Below, piece after piece: positions 1-8,859 of a stretch of DNA of 64,000 nt. Position 1 is the first letter of the stretch; each line of letters starts with the position of its first letter. This stretch comes from Paenibacillus ehimensis NBRC 15659 (GTDB lineage Bacteria; Bacillota; Bacilli; Paenibacillales; NBRC-103111). The position numbers and the translations under genes were made by a program. The notes beneath the pieces are model-generated. The model had not been told where the DNA came from. It saw only the letters and a program-made list of their open reading frames with translations, and did not search any database. Where the stretch lies: NCBI RefSeq assembly GCF_004000785.1, contig NZ_BILX01000035.1, positions 1 through 64,000 of the forward strand, written 5' to 3'.

Positions 1-36
1 GCCTGCGCGGGACTTTGCCGCGTTAAAATGTAAGCG

Positions 37-64
37 TATCCGGCGAGCCGTGGCTCGCCGGATA
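37..64. repeat. Perfect inverted repeat (hairpin)
   Basis: Thirteen-base arms reading TATCCGGCGAGCC and its complement meet almost without a loop. No U-run follows, so it is either the end of an upstream transcript or a cruciform-type element. The gene upstream lies outside the window. Confidence 0.5.
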
Positions 65-151
65 GACGCGTTCCTTCATCTATAGTAACAAAAATGCGGC
101 ATACTTACTCCCTAGACAAACTTGCGGGTCCAGGGGCGCAGCTCCTGGGGT

Positions 152-180
152 CCCCCTTACTAAGGGGGATTTAGGGGGAT
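152..180. repeat. Palindromic C/G-run element
   Basis: CCCCCTTA and TAAGGGGG are separated by one base, and a second GGGGGAT copy follows after ATTTA. It lies in the non-coding region before the protease gene. It looks like a small dispersed palindromic repeat, but only one copy was noticed in this window. Confidence 0.4.
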
Positions 181-207
181 GGTTCTTTATTTTACCTCCA
201 TTTTATT

Positions 208-247
208 TTTCTTTAAGGTTTCTTTAAGGTTGCGCGTGCAATATAAA
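208..247 (+). promoter_or_regulatory. Protease promoter with tandem 11-bp activator repeats
   Basis: The 11-mer TTTCTTTAAGG occurs twice in exact tandem (208-218, 219-229). A TATAAA -10 element follows at 242-247. The second repeat occupies the -35 position, where no good TTGACA match exists. Direct repeats with an 11-bp period are typical of OmpR/PhoB-family response regulators activating from the -35 region. The regulator encoded at 2028-2720 is the natural candidate (inference). Confidence 0.6.
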
Positions 248-314
248 GACAAGAACAACAACAAAGCAAGAACAGCAATCATCTTGAAGCCTTATCGAAA
301 CGGAGGTTTTTCTG

Positions 315-1913
315 ATGGATCACAACAACAATAATAACAACAACGTAAATGATCTTTTTCGTCGCCCGAACGACGAGTTGAAACATAGCGAGTCCGAGGG
401 GGATAACCGGCAGTCGGCCGGGAAAGAGGAAGCGGCGGCGAGCCGTGAGCAAAGCTCCCATTACTTTTCCTACGGTCCTTACAAATCCGGCACCTCGGAC
501 ACGACGGTCAGCGACAGTCAAGGCTCCGCTCCGGTGGAAGTCACGCCGCCGAAGCCGCTGCGCACGTACGGCCTTAATTCCGGGGAGCAGCAGCAAGGCC
601 CGATGGGGAATTGGCAGCTCGGCGCGGCGCCGAAGAAGTCGAGCGGGTTCCGCAGCATGTTCGCCGCGTTTATGGCCGGCGTAGTCGTGGTTGGCTCGCT
701 GATGTTCGCTTCGGACAAAATGAACCTGTTCACCGGCGCGAAAGGCATGATGACCGGCAACAGCAACCAGAGTTCGGCGGCTGCTCCGGCGCAGGCAGCC
801 AATAATAACGGGAACGTGAAGCCTTCCTCGCTCGATCTGGCCCGTCCGACGAATATATCGGGGATTGTGCAGCAGGCAAGTCCGGCGGTCGTCAAGATCG
901 AGACGAAAGTCAAGACGAGAAGCTCCGGACGCTCCAGCAATCCGTTGTTTGACGACCCGTTCTTCCGCCACTTTTTCGGCGACGATTTCGGCGGCAGCCA
1001 GCAGCAGCCGAAAGGCAACGACGGGCAGCTGCAGCCCGGCGGGATGGGGACCGGCTTTATTTTCGAGAAGACCGGCTATATTTTGACCAACGAACACGTC
1101 ATCGAAGGCGCGGACGAAATTTGGGTGAAGGTAAATAACAACGGCTCCGAGAAGGAATATAAAGCCCAATTGCTCGGCAATAGTTATGATCTTGACTTGG
1201 CCGCGCTGAAGATCGAGCCGGAAAACGGCCAAGAATTCCCGACGCTGCCGATCGGCAGCGCGGACAGCTTGAACGTGGGCGATTGGGTGGTGGCCATCGG
1301 GAACCCGTACGGCTTCGATCATACGGTAACCGTCGGGGTGCTGAGCGCCAAAGAGCGTCCGATCGATATCCCGGACAAGAACGGAACGCGCCAATACAAG
1401 CATTTGCTGCAAACCGACGCTTCGATCAACCCGGGGAACTCCGGCGGTCCGCTGCTGAATCTGAACGGCGAGGTCATCGGCATCAATACGGCCGTCAGCG
1501 CGCAAGCGCAGGGCATCGGCTTCGCGATTCCGACCAGTACGATCTCCGCGGTGCTGGATAACCTGAAAAACAACGTGAAAATTCCGAAAGAGCCGATTCC
1601 GTACATCGGTGTGCAGATGCAAAATATCGATAAGGATTGGGTGTCGGAGCTTAAGCTCGAGAACACGGAAGGGGCGATCGTCGCTGAAGTTGAGCGCAAA
1701 AGCCCGGCCTTCAAAGCAGGTATCCGTCCTTACGATGTGATCACCGAGGTTAACGGCGCTAAGGTGAAAAACTCTAACGAGGTCAGCGCGGCCGTCAAAA
1801 AATTAAAGGTCGGCGACAAAGTAACGCTTGGCATTATGCGTGACGGGAAGAAGCAGAACATCGAGGTTACGATCGGCGACCGCAACACGATCGACTCGCA
1901 GAAGCAGCAATAA
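315..1913 (+). CDS. HtrA/DegP-type membrane-anchored serine protease
   Basis: A 532-residue S1C (trypsin-like) protease with a PDZ domain, expected to degrade or refold damaged proteins outside the membrane. The N-terminus starts with a run of seven Asn and stays polar and cytoplasmic to about residue 112. One membrane segment follows (about 113-133), then a linker. The protease domain shows His261 (TNEHVI), Asp294 (DLDLAAL) and Ser376 (GNSGGPL), so the triad is complete. A PDZ domain fills about 430-525. The start follows an ACGGAGG-type ribosome site. It is followed by a terminator and then by a response regulator and histidine kinase, the arrangement of a cell-envelope stress module. HtrA, HtrB and YycK-type paralogues cannot be told apart here. 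Confidence 0.95.
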   Translation: MDHNNNNNNNVNDLFRRPNDELKHSESEGDNRQSAGKEEAAASREQSSHYFSYGPYKSGTSDTTVSDSQGSAPVEVTPPKPLRTYGLNSGEQQQGPMGNWQLGAAPKKSSGFRSMFAAFMAGVVVVGSLMFASDKMNLFTGAKGMMTGNSNQSSAAAPAQAANNNGNVKPSSLDLARPTNISGIVQQASPAVVKIETKVKTRSSGRSSNPLFDDPFFRHFFGDDFGGSQQQPKGNDGQLQPGGMGTGFIFEKTGYILTNEHVIEGADEIWVKVNNNGSEKEYKAQLLGNSYDLDLAALKIEPENGQEFPTLPIGSADSLNVGDWVVAIGNPYGFDHTVTVGVLSAKERPIDIPDKNGTRQYKHLLQTDASINPGNSGGPLLNLNGEVIGINTAVSAQAQGIGFAIPTSTISAVLDNLKNNVKIPKEPIPYIGVQMQNIDKDWVSELKLENTEGAIVAEVERKSPAFKAGIRPYDVITEVNGAKVKNSNEVSAAVKKLKVGDKVTLGIMRDGKKQNIEVTIGDRNTIDSQKQQ

Positions 1914-1934
1914 AGCGATAAAGGAAAAGAAGCA

Positions 1935-1971
1935 GAGCGGACGACAAGCGAAAGCTCCGCTTCTTTTTTTT
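1935..1971 (+). terminator. Intrinsic terminator after the protease gene
   Basis: Short GC-rich stem options (AGCGGA with TCCGCT, or AAGCG with CGCTT) precede a run of eight T. Readthrough into the two-component genes is possible because the stem is weak. Confidence 0.6.
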
Positions 1972-2027
1972 GCTAGCCTCATTATTTTGGTACAATGGAG
2001 ATAGGAAAGGCAGGTGGATACGATTTT

Positions 2028-2720
2028 ATGAGAGAGAAAATACTAGTCATTGACGACGATGAAAAAATTACGTCCATGCTGCGCCGGAGCTTGGCGTTCG
2101 AAGGGTACACGGTATTTACGGCGAACCATGGGATGGACGGGTTAAAGCAAATTCTTGAGAACGAACCGGATACGGTCATTCTGGATGTCATGATGCCGCA
2201 ACTCGACGGCTGGGAGGTCGTGCGCCGGATCCGCGAAGGCGGCTCGGACGTGCCGGTGCTCATGCTGACGGCCAAGGACGAGGTGTCCGACCGGGTGAAG
2301 GGACTTGATCTCGGCGCGGACGACTATCTTGTTAAGCCGTTTGCACTGGAGGAGCTGCTTGCCCGGGTGCGCGTTCTGCTGCGCCGCAAAGCGGCGGACA
2401 AAACGGAGCAGCCTTCCAACAAGCTGCAGTACCAGGACATCTTTATGGATCTGGATACGCGCGAGGTGTACCGCGGCGGACAGTTGATCGAGCTGACGAC
2501 CAAGGAATTCGAGCTGCTGCATTTGTTTTTGCAGAATCCGAGAAGGGTCCTTTCGCGGGATGTCATTATGGAGAAAATTTGGGGCTACGATTACAGCGGA
2601 GAATCGAATGTGCTTGAGGTTTATATCGCTCTCTTACGCCAGAAAACGGAGGAGCATGGGCACAAACGGATGATTCAGACCGTTCGCGGCGCCGGCTATG
2701 TGCTGAGAGGGGAAGGCTGA
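2028..2720 (+). CDS. OmpR-family response regulator
   Basis: A 230-residue regulator with a receiver domain and a winged-helix DNA-binding domain. The acidic pocket (Asp9-11), phospho-acceptor Asp53 (ILDVMMP), Thr81 and Lys103 (KPF) are all present. The C-terminal half (about 135-230) is an OmpR-type domain ending in a TVRGAGYVL motif. ATG 2028 is preferred over the in-frame ATG at 1995 because AGGTGG lies 11 bases upstream and the receiver fold begins there. It is one base from the kinase gene, so the two are co-translated. It probably acts on the tandem repeats before the protease gene, much as CssR controls htrA in Bacillus (family knowledge plus inference). Confidence 0.93.
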   Translation: MREKILVIDDDEKITSMLRRSLAFEGYTVFTANHGMDGLKQILENEPDTVILDVMMPQLDGWEVVRRIREGGSDVPVLMLTAKDEVSDRVKGLDLGADDYLVKPFALEELLARVRVLLRRKAADKTEQPSNKLQYQDIFMDLDTREVYRGGQLIELTTKEFELLHLFLQNPRRVLSRDVIMEKIWGYDYSGESNVLEVYIALLRQKTEEHGHKRMIQTVRGAGYVLRGEG

Positions 2721-2721
2721 C

Positions 2722-4236
2722 ATGTCCATTCGCTTGCGCTTGACGCTGTGGTATACGGCGATTTTGTCCGCAACCCTGCTGCTGCTCGGGCTGGGACTTT
2801 ACTTTTTTTTGCATTATTTTTATTACGATAATTTAAAGTCCGAAATCGAGCAGCAAGCAGGGGGTGTGGCCTCCCGCATCAAGCCTCAGATCGTAAACGG
2901 GGAGTTCGTTCTCATTCCGAACATTCGCGACTTGCCGAAAACGAACAACGTCTTTTACCAAGTGACAAGTTTGAGTACGTGGCAGGTCATCGAGTTGCCC
3001 GACTCCGAACAGACGGGGATCAAAATTCCCAATATGACCGATGAGAAGGTTCAATGCATTTTAAAAGGCGAATGTCAGTTCGAGAGGATAAGCATCCAAG
3101 GCTACTCGTTCATGGTTTATTATGTGCCGCTTGTTCAGCAGTACACCCGCAACGTATTGGGAATCATGCAGGCCGCTTACTCGATTGAGCAGTACGAGAA
3201 TTTGTTGGCGCTCCTGCGCCTCATCTTGACGGTGATCGGGCTGATCAGCGTGCTGATCGCCGCCTCGGTCGGCTGGTTTCTCGCGCGTAAAGCGCTGCGG
3301 CCGATCGAGCAGGTCATTGCGGCCACAAACCGGATCGAAAAAGGGGTGGATCTCGACAAGCGGATCGAATACACCGGGCCGAATGACGAGATCGGCGAGC
3401 TGACGCAGACGATTAACGGCATGCTCGGACGGCTGCAGAACGCATATACCGAGCTGGAAGAGGCTTACGGCGCACAGCGCCGGTTCGTGTCGGATGCGTC
3501 GCACGAGCTGCGGACTCCTTTGACGACGATACGCGGCAACATGGAGTTACTGGAAAAAATGTGGAAACAAACGGCGCTCACCTCCGGGGAGCAGGATCAT
3601 GGGAAGATGGAGATGACGCTGGAAGCGATGCACGATATTTCCGGCGAAGCTGAGCGCATGTCGCGGCTTGTGAACGACCTGCTGTCGTTGGCCCGCGCCG
3701 ACGCCGGATTCCAGATGACCAAGGACAAAGTCGAGCTGCAGCCGCTGCTCGATGAGATCGCGCGGAAAGCGCAGCTGCTCCCGAAAACGGCCGAATGGAT
3801 CGTCGGACAGACGAAGGCGGCCGAGGGCATTTGTGTCTACGGCAACGAAGATTATTTAAGGCAGCTGCTGTTCATTTTCCTCGAAAATGCGTTCAAGTAC
3901 ACGGAGCAGGGCTACGTCCGGCTTGACACGCTGCGGCACGGCGGACAGATCGGCATCCGGATCGAGGATACGGGCATCGGCATGGACAAATCCGAGATAC
4001 CGCACATTTTCGACCGGTTCTACCGGGCGGACCCGTCGCGGGGCCGCAAGTCCGGAACGGGGCTGGGCCTGTCGATTGCCAAATGGATTATCGACGAGCA
4101 TCAGGGCTCCGTCGAAGTCAAGACGCGAAAAGACGAGGGAACGACCTTCATCATCTGGTTTCCGATCGCAGCCGAATTGAACAGACGGGCGGCGCAAGCC
4201 GAGGATCATTCCCTCCAGCCGAGGAATCAGGTATAA
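2722..4236 (+). CDS. Sensor histidine kinase (HAMP type)
   Basis: A 504-residue membrane kinase that pairs with the preceding regulator. It has a membrane segment at about 11-32, an extracytoplasmic sensor of about 125 residues, a second segment at about 163-188, a HAMP linker, and a dimerisation domain with phospho-acceptor His261 ([10 protein letters not shown]). The ATPase domain follows with the N box, EDTGIGM and [10 protein letters not shown] motifs, all intact. The first codons overlap the regulator's translational unit (one-base gap). The extracellular domain includes two Cys (about residues 112 and 117) in a CILKGEC motif, possibly a disulfide. The signal sensed cannot be read from sequence; secretion or envelope stress is suggested by the neighbouring protease. 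Confidence 0.94.
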   Translation: MSIRLRLTLWYTAILSATLLLLGLGLYFFLHYFYYDNLKSEIEQQAGGVASRIKPQIVNGEFVLIPNIRDLPKTNNVFYQVTSLSTWQVIELPDSEQTGIKIPNMTDEKVQCILKGECQFERISIQGYSFMVYYVPLVQQYTRNVLGIMQAAYSIEQYENLLALLRLILTVIGLISVLIAASVGWFLARKALRPIEQVIAATNRIEKGVDLDKRIEYTGPNDEIGELTQTINGMLGRLQNAYTELEEAYGAQRRFVSDASHELRTPLTTIRGNMELLEKMWKQTALTSGEQDHGKMEMTLEAMHDISGEAERMSRLVNDLLSLARADAGFQMTKDKVELQPLLDEIARKAQLLPKTAEWIVGQTKAAEGICVYGNEDYLRQLLFIFLENAFKYTEQGYVRLDTLRHGGQIGIRIEDTGIGMDKSEIPHIFDRFYRADPSRGRKSGTGLGLSIAKWIIDEHQGSVEVKTRKDEGTTFIIWFPIAAELNRRAAQAEDHSLQPRNQV

Positions 4237-4273
4237 TGAAGGAATAAGCGAAAATTCGACAGGCAGGTGCAGC

Positions 4274-5227
4274 ATGGACGTTATCAAAATATCCCCCCGC
4301 GGCTATTGCTACGGCGTCGTCGACGCGATGGCGCTGGCGATGCAGACCGCCAAAAATTTGAATCTGCCGAGACCCATCTATATATTGGGCATGATCGTGC
4401 ACAATGCGCATGTCACCGACTATTTCGAAAAGGAAGGCGTCATTACGCTCGACGGCCCGAACCGTCTGGAGATTTTGGAGCAGGTGGACAAGGGGACCGT
4501 TATTTTCACCGCCCACGGGGTATCGCCTGAGGTACGCCGCCGGGCGAGGGACAAGGGCTTGACGGTCGTGGATGCGACGTGTCCCGACGTGACGAAGACG
4601 CATGATTTGATCCGCGAGAAGACGGCCGAGGGCTATACGATCATCTATATCGGCAAGAAAGGGCACCCCGAGCCGGAAGGCGCCGTGGGCGTCGCGCCGG
4701 ACCGCGTGCATCTGATCGAGAATACGGAAGAAATCGACAAGCTTGACGTTGCGTCGGAGCGTATCCTGATTACGAACCAGACGACGATGAGCCAATGGGA
4801 TATCAAGCACATTATGAACCGGCTGCTGGAGCGGTTCCCGCATGCGGAGATTCATAACGAGATTTGCCTTGCCACCCAAGTCAGGCAGGAAGCGGTCGCG
4901 GAGCAGGCGAAGGAGGCCGATCTCGTCATCGTCGTCGGCGACCCGCGAAGCAACAACTCGAACCGTCTTGCGCAGGTGTCCGAGGAGATCGCGGGAGTCA
5001 AGGCGTACCGCATTGCCGACCTTTCCGAGCTGAACCCCGAGTGGCTGAAGCCAGTGCGCCGCGTAGGCGTCACCTCCGGGGCCTCGACGCCCACGCCGAT
5101 TACCAAGGAAGTCATCGCGTATCTGGAACAATACGATGCGGCCGATCCCGCGACCTGGGAGCTGCGGCGCACGGTCAATATGGACCGCTTAATCCCGGTC
5201 GCCAAGCAAAAAGCAAGCGCGGAGTAG
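4274..5227 (+). CDS. ispH: 4-hydroxy-3-methylbut-2-enyl diphosphate reductase
   Basis: The last enzyme of the MEP pathway, converting HMBPP to IPP and DMAPP with a [4Fe-4S] cluster. At 317 residues it has the normal length. The three cluster cysteines are visible: Cys12 (RGYCYGV), Cys103 (DATCPDV) and Cys198 (NEICLAT). The catalytic THG-type motif (TAHGVSP) and the SNNSNRL motif near the C-terminus are also present. It starts 37 bases after the kinase gene behind a GGCAGG ribosome site. Nothing suggests a functional link with the two-component system. Confidence 0.97.
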   Translation: MDVIKISPRGYCYGVVDAMALAMQTAKNLNLPRPIYILGMIVHNAHVTDYFEKEGVITLDGPNRLEILEQVDKGTVIFTAHGVSPEVRRRARDKGLTVVDATCPDVTKTHDLIREKTAEGYTIIYIGKKGHPEPEGAVGVAPDRVHLIENTEEIDKLDVASERILITNQTTMSQWDIKHIMNRLLERFPHAEIHNEICLATQVRQEAVAEQAKEADLVIVVGDPRSNNSNRLAQVSEEIAGVKAYRIADLSELNPEWLKPVRRVGVTSGASTPTPITKEVIAYLEQYDAADPATWELRRTVNMDRLIPVAKQKASAE

Positions 5228-5258
5228 ACTGCTCACGGAAGGAAAGGGACGTACAGTC

Positions 5259-5792
5259 ATGGGTAAACAGGCAACCGGCAAAAAGCCTTTTCAACTTCGC
5301 AATGTGGGACGTTGGTTTAAATACAAATATTTGCTGCTGACAAGAGCCAAAGGAGGGCCGGCCATCGTCGCGCTCGGCTTCTCCGTCGGTCTGTTTGTAG
5401 AAATGTTCACCCTGCCTACGGCAGGGCTTGCTTTTTTTCTTATCTTTCCTTTGGTCTACGTATTCCGGGCCAATATGGCTGCCGCTTTGATCGGATTCGT
5501 ATTCGGCAAAGTGATCTACATTCCGATGTCCTTCCTGAACCGGCAGGTGGGAGGCTGGGTGCTTCCGCGCGGCATCCGGGGGCATTTATTATCCGTGCTG
5601 CCGGATTGGCTCGATACGTTTATCAAGTTCAACTTGAAGCTGCTTGTCGGCGGGGTCATCGATGGAGCTGTCTTGGGGCTCATCGCCTTTTATCCTATTA
5701 AATGGCTGCTGGAATGGTATGACAGCAAGCGTAAGGAAAAGCGGAGAAGACGCAAGGAACAGGTGCTGCTCTCCTCGGGGTCCGAAGACTGA
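5259..5792 (+). CDS. DUF2062 membrane protein
   Basis: A 177-residue protein matching the DUF2062 pattern: an amphipathic basic N-terminus, a hydrophobic core of about three membrane segments (about 34-75 and 122-148) with a conserved Gly-rich stretch, and a very basic C-terminal tail (SKRKEKRRRR) on the cytoplasmic side. DUF2062 proteins have no settled biochemical role. It lies 31 bases after ispH and may share its transcript. The gene after it has its own promoter. Confidence 0.8.
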   Translation: MGKQATGKKPFQLRNVGRWFKYKYLLLTRAKGGPAIVALGFSVGLFVEMFTLPTAGLAFFLIFPLVYVFRANMAAALIGFVFGKVIYIPMSFLNRQVGGWVLPRGIRGHLLSVLPDWLDTFIKFNLKLLVGGVIDGAVLGLIAFYPIKWLLEWYDSKRKEKRRRRKEQVLLSSGSED

Positions 5793-5816
5793 AAAATAAT
5801 CTTTTTCGCTTCGTTC

Positions 5817-5846
5817 TTGACGGGGAGCGGCTTCTCGTTGTATAGT
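5817..5846 (+). promoter_or_regulatory. Sigma-A promoter of the DAHP synthase gene
   Basis: TTGACG, an 18-base spacer and TATAGT. Transcription would start about 70 bases before the coding region. Confidence 0.7.
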
Positions 5847-5920
5847 TACTTTAACACTTAAAAGCGTATAAGCGTCGAAGCGTCTAAGTATGAACATGTC
5901 CTTGAGGAGCGTGGATTGTT

Positions 5921-6967
5921 ATGATCGTTATTTTATCCAACAAAGTTACGGAAGAGCGCATTGCCGAAATCGTTCACCATATCGAGAAGCACGAGGTAGC
6001 GGCTCATGTGTCCAAAGGCGTAGACCGGACGGTCATCGGCATTATCGGCAAAGCGACCCCGGCGCTGGCCGAGCAGCTTCGCCAGTTGTCCGGCGTAGAG
6101 CAGGTCGTCAAAATCTCAAAGTCTTATAAATTGGCCAGCCGCGATTTTCACCCGGACAATACGGTGATCCGCATCGGCGACGTATCAATCGGCGGCGACG
6201 AACTGGTCATTATGGGCGGACCTTGCGCGGTCGAGTCGCCGGAGCAAATCGATGAAATCGCGCGCTTGGTCAAAGCTTCCGGCGCCCAGGTGTTGCGCGG
6301 CGGCGCCTTCAAGCCGAGAACCGGGCCTTACAGCTTCCAGGGCGTCGGCGTCGAGGGGCTGGTGATGATGGCGGAAGCCGGCAAAAAGCACGGGCTGCTG
6401 ACCATCACGGAAGTGATGACGCCGGAGTACGTCGATGTGTGCGCGGAGTACGCCGATATATTGCAGGTCGGCACCCGGAACATGCAGAACTTCGATTTGC
6501 TCCGCAAGCTTGGCACGATCCAGACGCCGGTGCTCCTCAAGCGCGGCTTCAGTGCGACGTACGACGAATTTTTGAATGCGGCGGAATACATTTTGGCCGG
6601 CGGTAATCCGAACGTCATGCTCTGCGAACGCGGAATCCGAACATTCGAACCTTACACGAGAAACACGCTCGACCTGGCGGCCATTCCGGCGCTGCAGACG
6701 CTCAGCCATTTGCCGGTTATTTCGGACCCTAGCCATGGCACGGGGCGCCGCGAGCTGGTGGAGCCGATGTGCAAAGCTTCCATAGCAGCCGGAGCGAACG
6801 GTCTCATCGTCGAAATGCATACGGACCCCGACAACTCGATGACCGGAGACGGCGTACAATCGCTGTTCCCGGACCAATTCGCCAAACTCATGTTAGATTT
6901 GGAACAATTGGCGCCGCTGTGCGGAAAACGATTCGATACGAAGAAGGAAGCGGTTCTGGCGCGGTAA
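5921..6967 (+). CDS. aroF: 3-deoxy-7-phosphoheptulonate (DAHP) synthase
   Basis: The first shikimate-pathway enzyme, joining PEP and erythrose 4-phosphate. The 348-residue product is of the type I-beta kind, with an N-terminal ferredoxin-like regulatory domain (about 1-68), as in the Thermotoga enzyme, rather than a fused chorismate mutase. Catalytic motifs seen are GGPCAVES, RGGAFKPRTGPYSFQG, QVGTRNMQNF and DPSHGTGRR, covering the metal and PEP/E4P sites. The N-terminal domain in this class mediates Tyr/Phe feedback inhibition (family knowledge). It is monocistronic, with its own promoter and a strong terminator. Confidence 0.95.
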   Translation: MIVILSNKVTEERIAEIVHHIEKHEVAAHVSKGVDRTVIGIIGKATPALAEQLRQLSGVEQVVKISKSYKLASRDFHPDNTVIRIGDVSIGGDELVIMGGPCAVESPEQIDEIARLVKASGAQVLRGGAFKPRTGPYSFQGVGVEGLVMMAEAGKKHGLLTITEVMTPEYVDVCAEYADILQVGTRNMQNFDLLRKLGTIQTPVLLKRGFSATYDEFLNAAEYILAGGNPNVMLCERGIRTFEPYTRNTLDLAAIPALQTLSHLPVISDPSHGTGRRELVEPMCKASIAAGANGLIVEMHTDPDNSMTGDGVQSLFPDQFAKLMLDLEQLAPLCGKRFDTKKEAVLAR

Positions 6968-7003
6968 TGATCGGTTTTTCAAGGTAGATTCCTTATAGAA
7001 AGA

Positions 7004-7047
7004 GGCTTGATTTTCCTGCTTTTCAGGAAATCAAGCCCTTTTTTTGT
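7004..7047 (+). terminator. Intrinsic terminator after aroF
   Basis: GGCTTGATTTTCCTG pairs with CAGGAAATCAAGCC around a short loop and is followed by C and seven T. Confidence 0.95.
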
Positions 7048-7073
7048 CCAAAATGTGACGAAATTCGACGTTG

Positions 7074-7090
7074 TGTGAGCATACCTTACA
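7074..7090 (+). promoter_or_regulatory. GlnR/TnrA box upstream of glnA
   Basis: TGTGAGCATACCTTACA is an exact match to the published GlnR/TnrA consensus TGTNA-N7-TNACA. It lies about 30 bases before the -35 element of glnA, a position compatible with activation or with looping repression. Which regulator uses it cannot be told. Confidence 0.8.
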
Positions 7091-7118
7091 CCCTCGTAAA
7101 AAATACCTGACATAAGTA

Positions 7119-7148
7119 TTGACGATTGTTGCGATGACGATTTATAAT
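7119..7148 (+). promoter_or_regulatory. Sigma-A promoter of glnA
   Basis: TTGACG, an 18-base spacer and a perfect TATAAT. The leader to the start codon is about 75 bases and ends in an AGGAGG ribosome site. Confidence 0.85.
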
Positions 7149-7228
7149 AAGTCCATGATCAACGAAAACTTGAACAATGAGCGAACAAAATGATGAAAAT
7201 GTTCGGAAATTAGGAGGTTGGCGAGTCA

Positions 7229-8653
7229 ATGTCAGTACAAAACGTATTAAACACCATCAAGGAAAAAGGCATCGAGTGGGTAGATTTCCGTTTTGTCGAT
7301 CTGAACGGCAGAGCGCATCACATTTCTTTACCGGCATCCGAGGTGGAAGAAGAAACCTTCGTGAACGGCGTAGCGTTCGACGGTTCTTCCATCCCCGGTT
7401 TCAGAGGCATTGAGGAGTCCGACATGGTTATGATGCCGGACCCGGAAACCAGCTACATTGATCCGTTCACCGCTCATCCGACACTGGTGATCATGAGCAA
7501 CATCCATTTGCCTGACGGCGAACGCTACGAGCGCGATCCGCGCAGCATCGCCCAGAAGGCTGAAGAATATTTGCAAACGTCCGGCGTAGGTACGGCTGCA
7601 TTCTTCGCACCGGAATCCGAATTTTTCATCTTCGACGAAGTTCGCTTCGAAAGCAAGCAAAACTCTTCTTCGTACTTCGTAGATTCCGAAGAAGCGCACT
7701 GGAACACGAACCGCAAGGAAGAAGGCGGCAACCTGGGCTTCAAAGTCGGCCACAAAGGCGGCTATGTGCCAGTTGGTCCGACAGATACGCAGCAAGACAT
7801 CCGCAGTGAAATGTGCCGGCTGCTGATCGAATCCGGCCTCCGCATCGAGCGCCATCACCATGAGGTGGCTACCGCAGGCCAAGGCGAGATCAACTTCCGC
7901 TTCGACACGCTGACCAAAACAGCCGACAACCTGATGAAATACAAATACATCGTGCAAAACACCGCCCGTCAATACGGCAAAGTGGCGACCTTCATGCCGA
8001 AGCCGCTGTTCGGCGACAACGGCAGCGGGATGCACGTTCACCAATCGATCTTCAACGGCGATACTCCGCTGTTCTATGAAAAAGGCGGCTACGCCAACCT
8101 GAGCGAAATGGCTCTGCACTACATCGGCGGTATCCTGTACCATGCTCCGGCGTTGATCGCCTTGACCAACCCGAGCACGAACTCGTTCAAACGTCTGGTT
8201 CCTGGCTACGAAGCGCCGGTTAACCTCGTGTTCTCGAAGGGCAACCGTTCCGCAGCCGTTCGTATTCCGGTTGCTGCCGTAACGCCGAAGGGCTGCCGCA
8301 TCGAGTTCCGTACGCCGGACTCCACGGCTAACCCGTACTTGGCTTTCGCAGCGATGCTGCTCGCCGGTCTCGATGGCATCAAGAAAAAAATCGATCCGCG
8401 CGCACTTGGCTACGGCCCGCTCGACAAAAACATTTACGAGCTGCCGGAAGAAGAGAAGAAAGAAATCCGCAGCGTTCCAGGTACGCTGGACGAAGCGCTC
8501 GACGCACTGGAAGCGGACTGCGAGTTCCTGACCGAAGGCGGCGTGTTCACGAAAGACTTCATCGACAACTACGTTGCGCTGAAGCGCGAAGAAGCCAAAG
8601 CGGTATCGATCCGCATCCATCCGCACGAGTACTCCTTGTACTTCGATCTGTAA
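7229..8653 (+). CDS. glnA: Glutamine synthetase, type I (beta-like)
   Basis: Makes glutamine from glutamate, ammonia and ATP. At 474 residues it is about 30 longer than the Bacillus-type (alpha) GlnA and carries the extra segment and C-terminal pattern of the beta class. Active-site motifs include GSSIPGF, NGSGMHVHQS, the KPLFGDN flap and RIPV. Tyr403 in KNIYELPEEE sits where the enterobacterial enzyme is adenylylated. The ATG follows TTAGGAGG. It is monocistronic, behind a GlnR/TnrA box and a strong promoter. Codon use matches highly expressed neighbours, so recent transfer is not obvious. No glnR gene is adjacent, unlike the usual glnRA operon, so this is probably a second glutamine synthetase of the genome (inference). 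Confidence 0.95.
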   Translation: MSVQNVLNTIKEKGIEWVDFRFVDLNGRAHHISLPASEVEEETFVNGVAFDGSSIPGFRGIEESDMVMMPDPETSYIDPFTAHPTLVIMSNIHLPDGERYERDPRSIAQKAEEYLQTSGVGTAAFFAPESEFFIFDEVRFESKQNSSSYFVDSEEAHWNTNRKEEGGNLGFKVGHKGGYVPVGPTDTQQDIRSEMCRLLIESGLRIERHHHEVATAGQGEINFRFDTLTKTADNLMKYKYIVQNTARQYGKVATFMPKPLFGDNGSGMHVHQSIFNGDTPLFYEKGGYANLSEMALHYIGGILYHAPALIALTNPSTNSFKRLVPGYEAPVNLVFSKGNRSAAVRIPVAAVTPKGCRIEFRTPDSTANPYLAFAAMLLAGLDGIKKKIDPRALGYGPLDKNIYELPEEEKKEIRSVPGTLDEALDALEADCEFLTEGGVFTKDFIDNYVALKREEAKAVSIRIHPHEYSLYFDL

Positions 8654-8681
8654 GCCTCGGCCTTATAATAGATTCGTACGA

Positions 8682-8716
8682 AGAAGCTCCTTGCTTAAAG
8701 CAGGGGGCTTCTTTTT
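8682..8716 (+). terminator. Intrinsic terminator after glnA
   Basis: AAGAAGCTCCTTGC pairs with GCAGGGGGCTTCTT around TTAAA, followed by a T-run. Confidence 0.9.
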
Positions 8717-8859
8717 TGCCTGGATGCGCAGGGTCTTTAACCAAAATTTAAACAAAATCGTTCTTCGAATTTAATCTGTGGTTGATAGGATGGAAGCCGG
8801 GTACCGCGCTGGACGAATGGCGGTTTCTACACCAATGTACCGGATAAAAGGAGAACGAA

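Noticed and set aside
279..1622. Long reading frame opposite the protease gene
   Set aside because: It is antisense to a gene with a complete catalytic triad, has no recognisable domain or ribosome site and follows from the GC-rich codon pattern.
5793..5920. T-box leader before DAHP synthase
   Set aside because: The gap is too short and lacks the T-box core motif and a terminator/antiterminator pair.
7328..8626. Long reading frame opposite glnA
   Set aside because: Mirror of a highly conserved enzyme; no start signals or family features.
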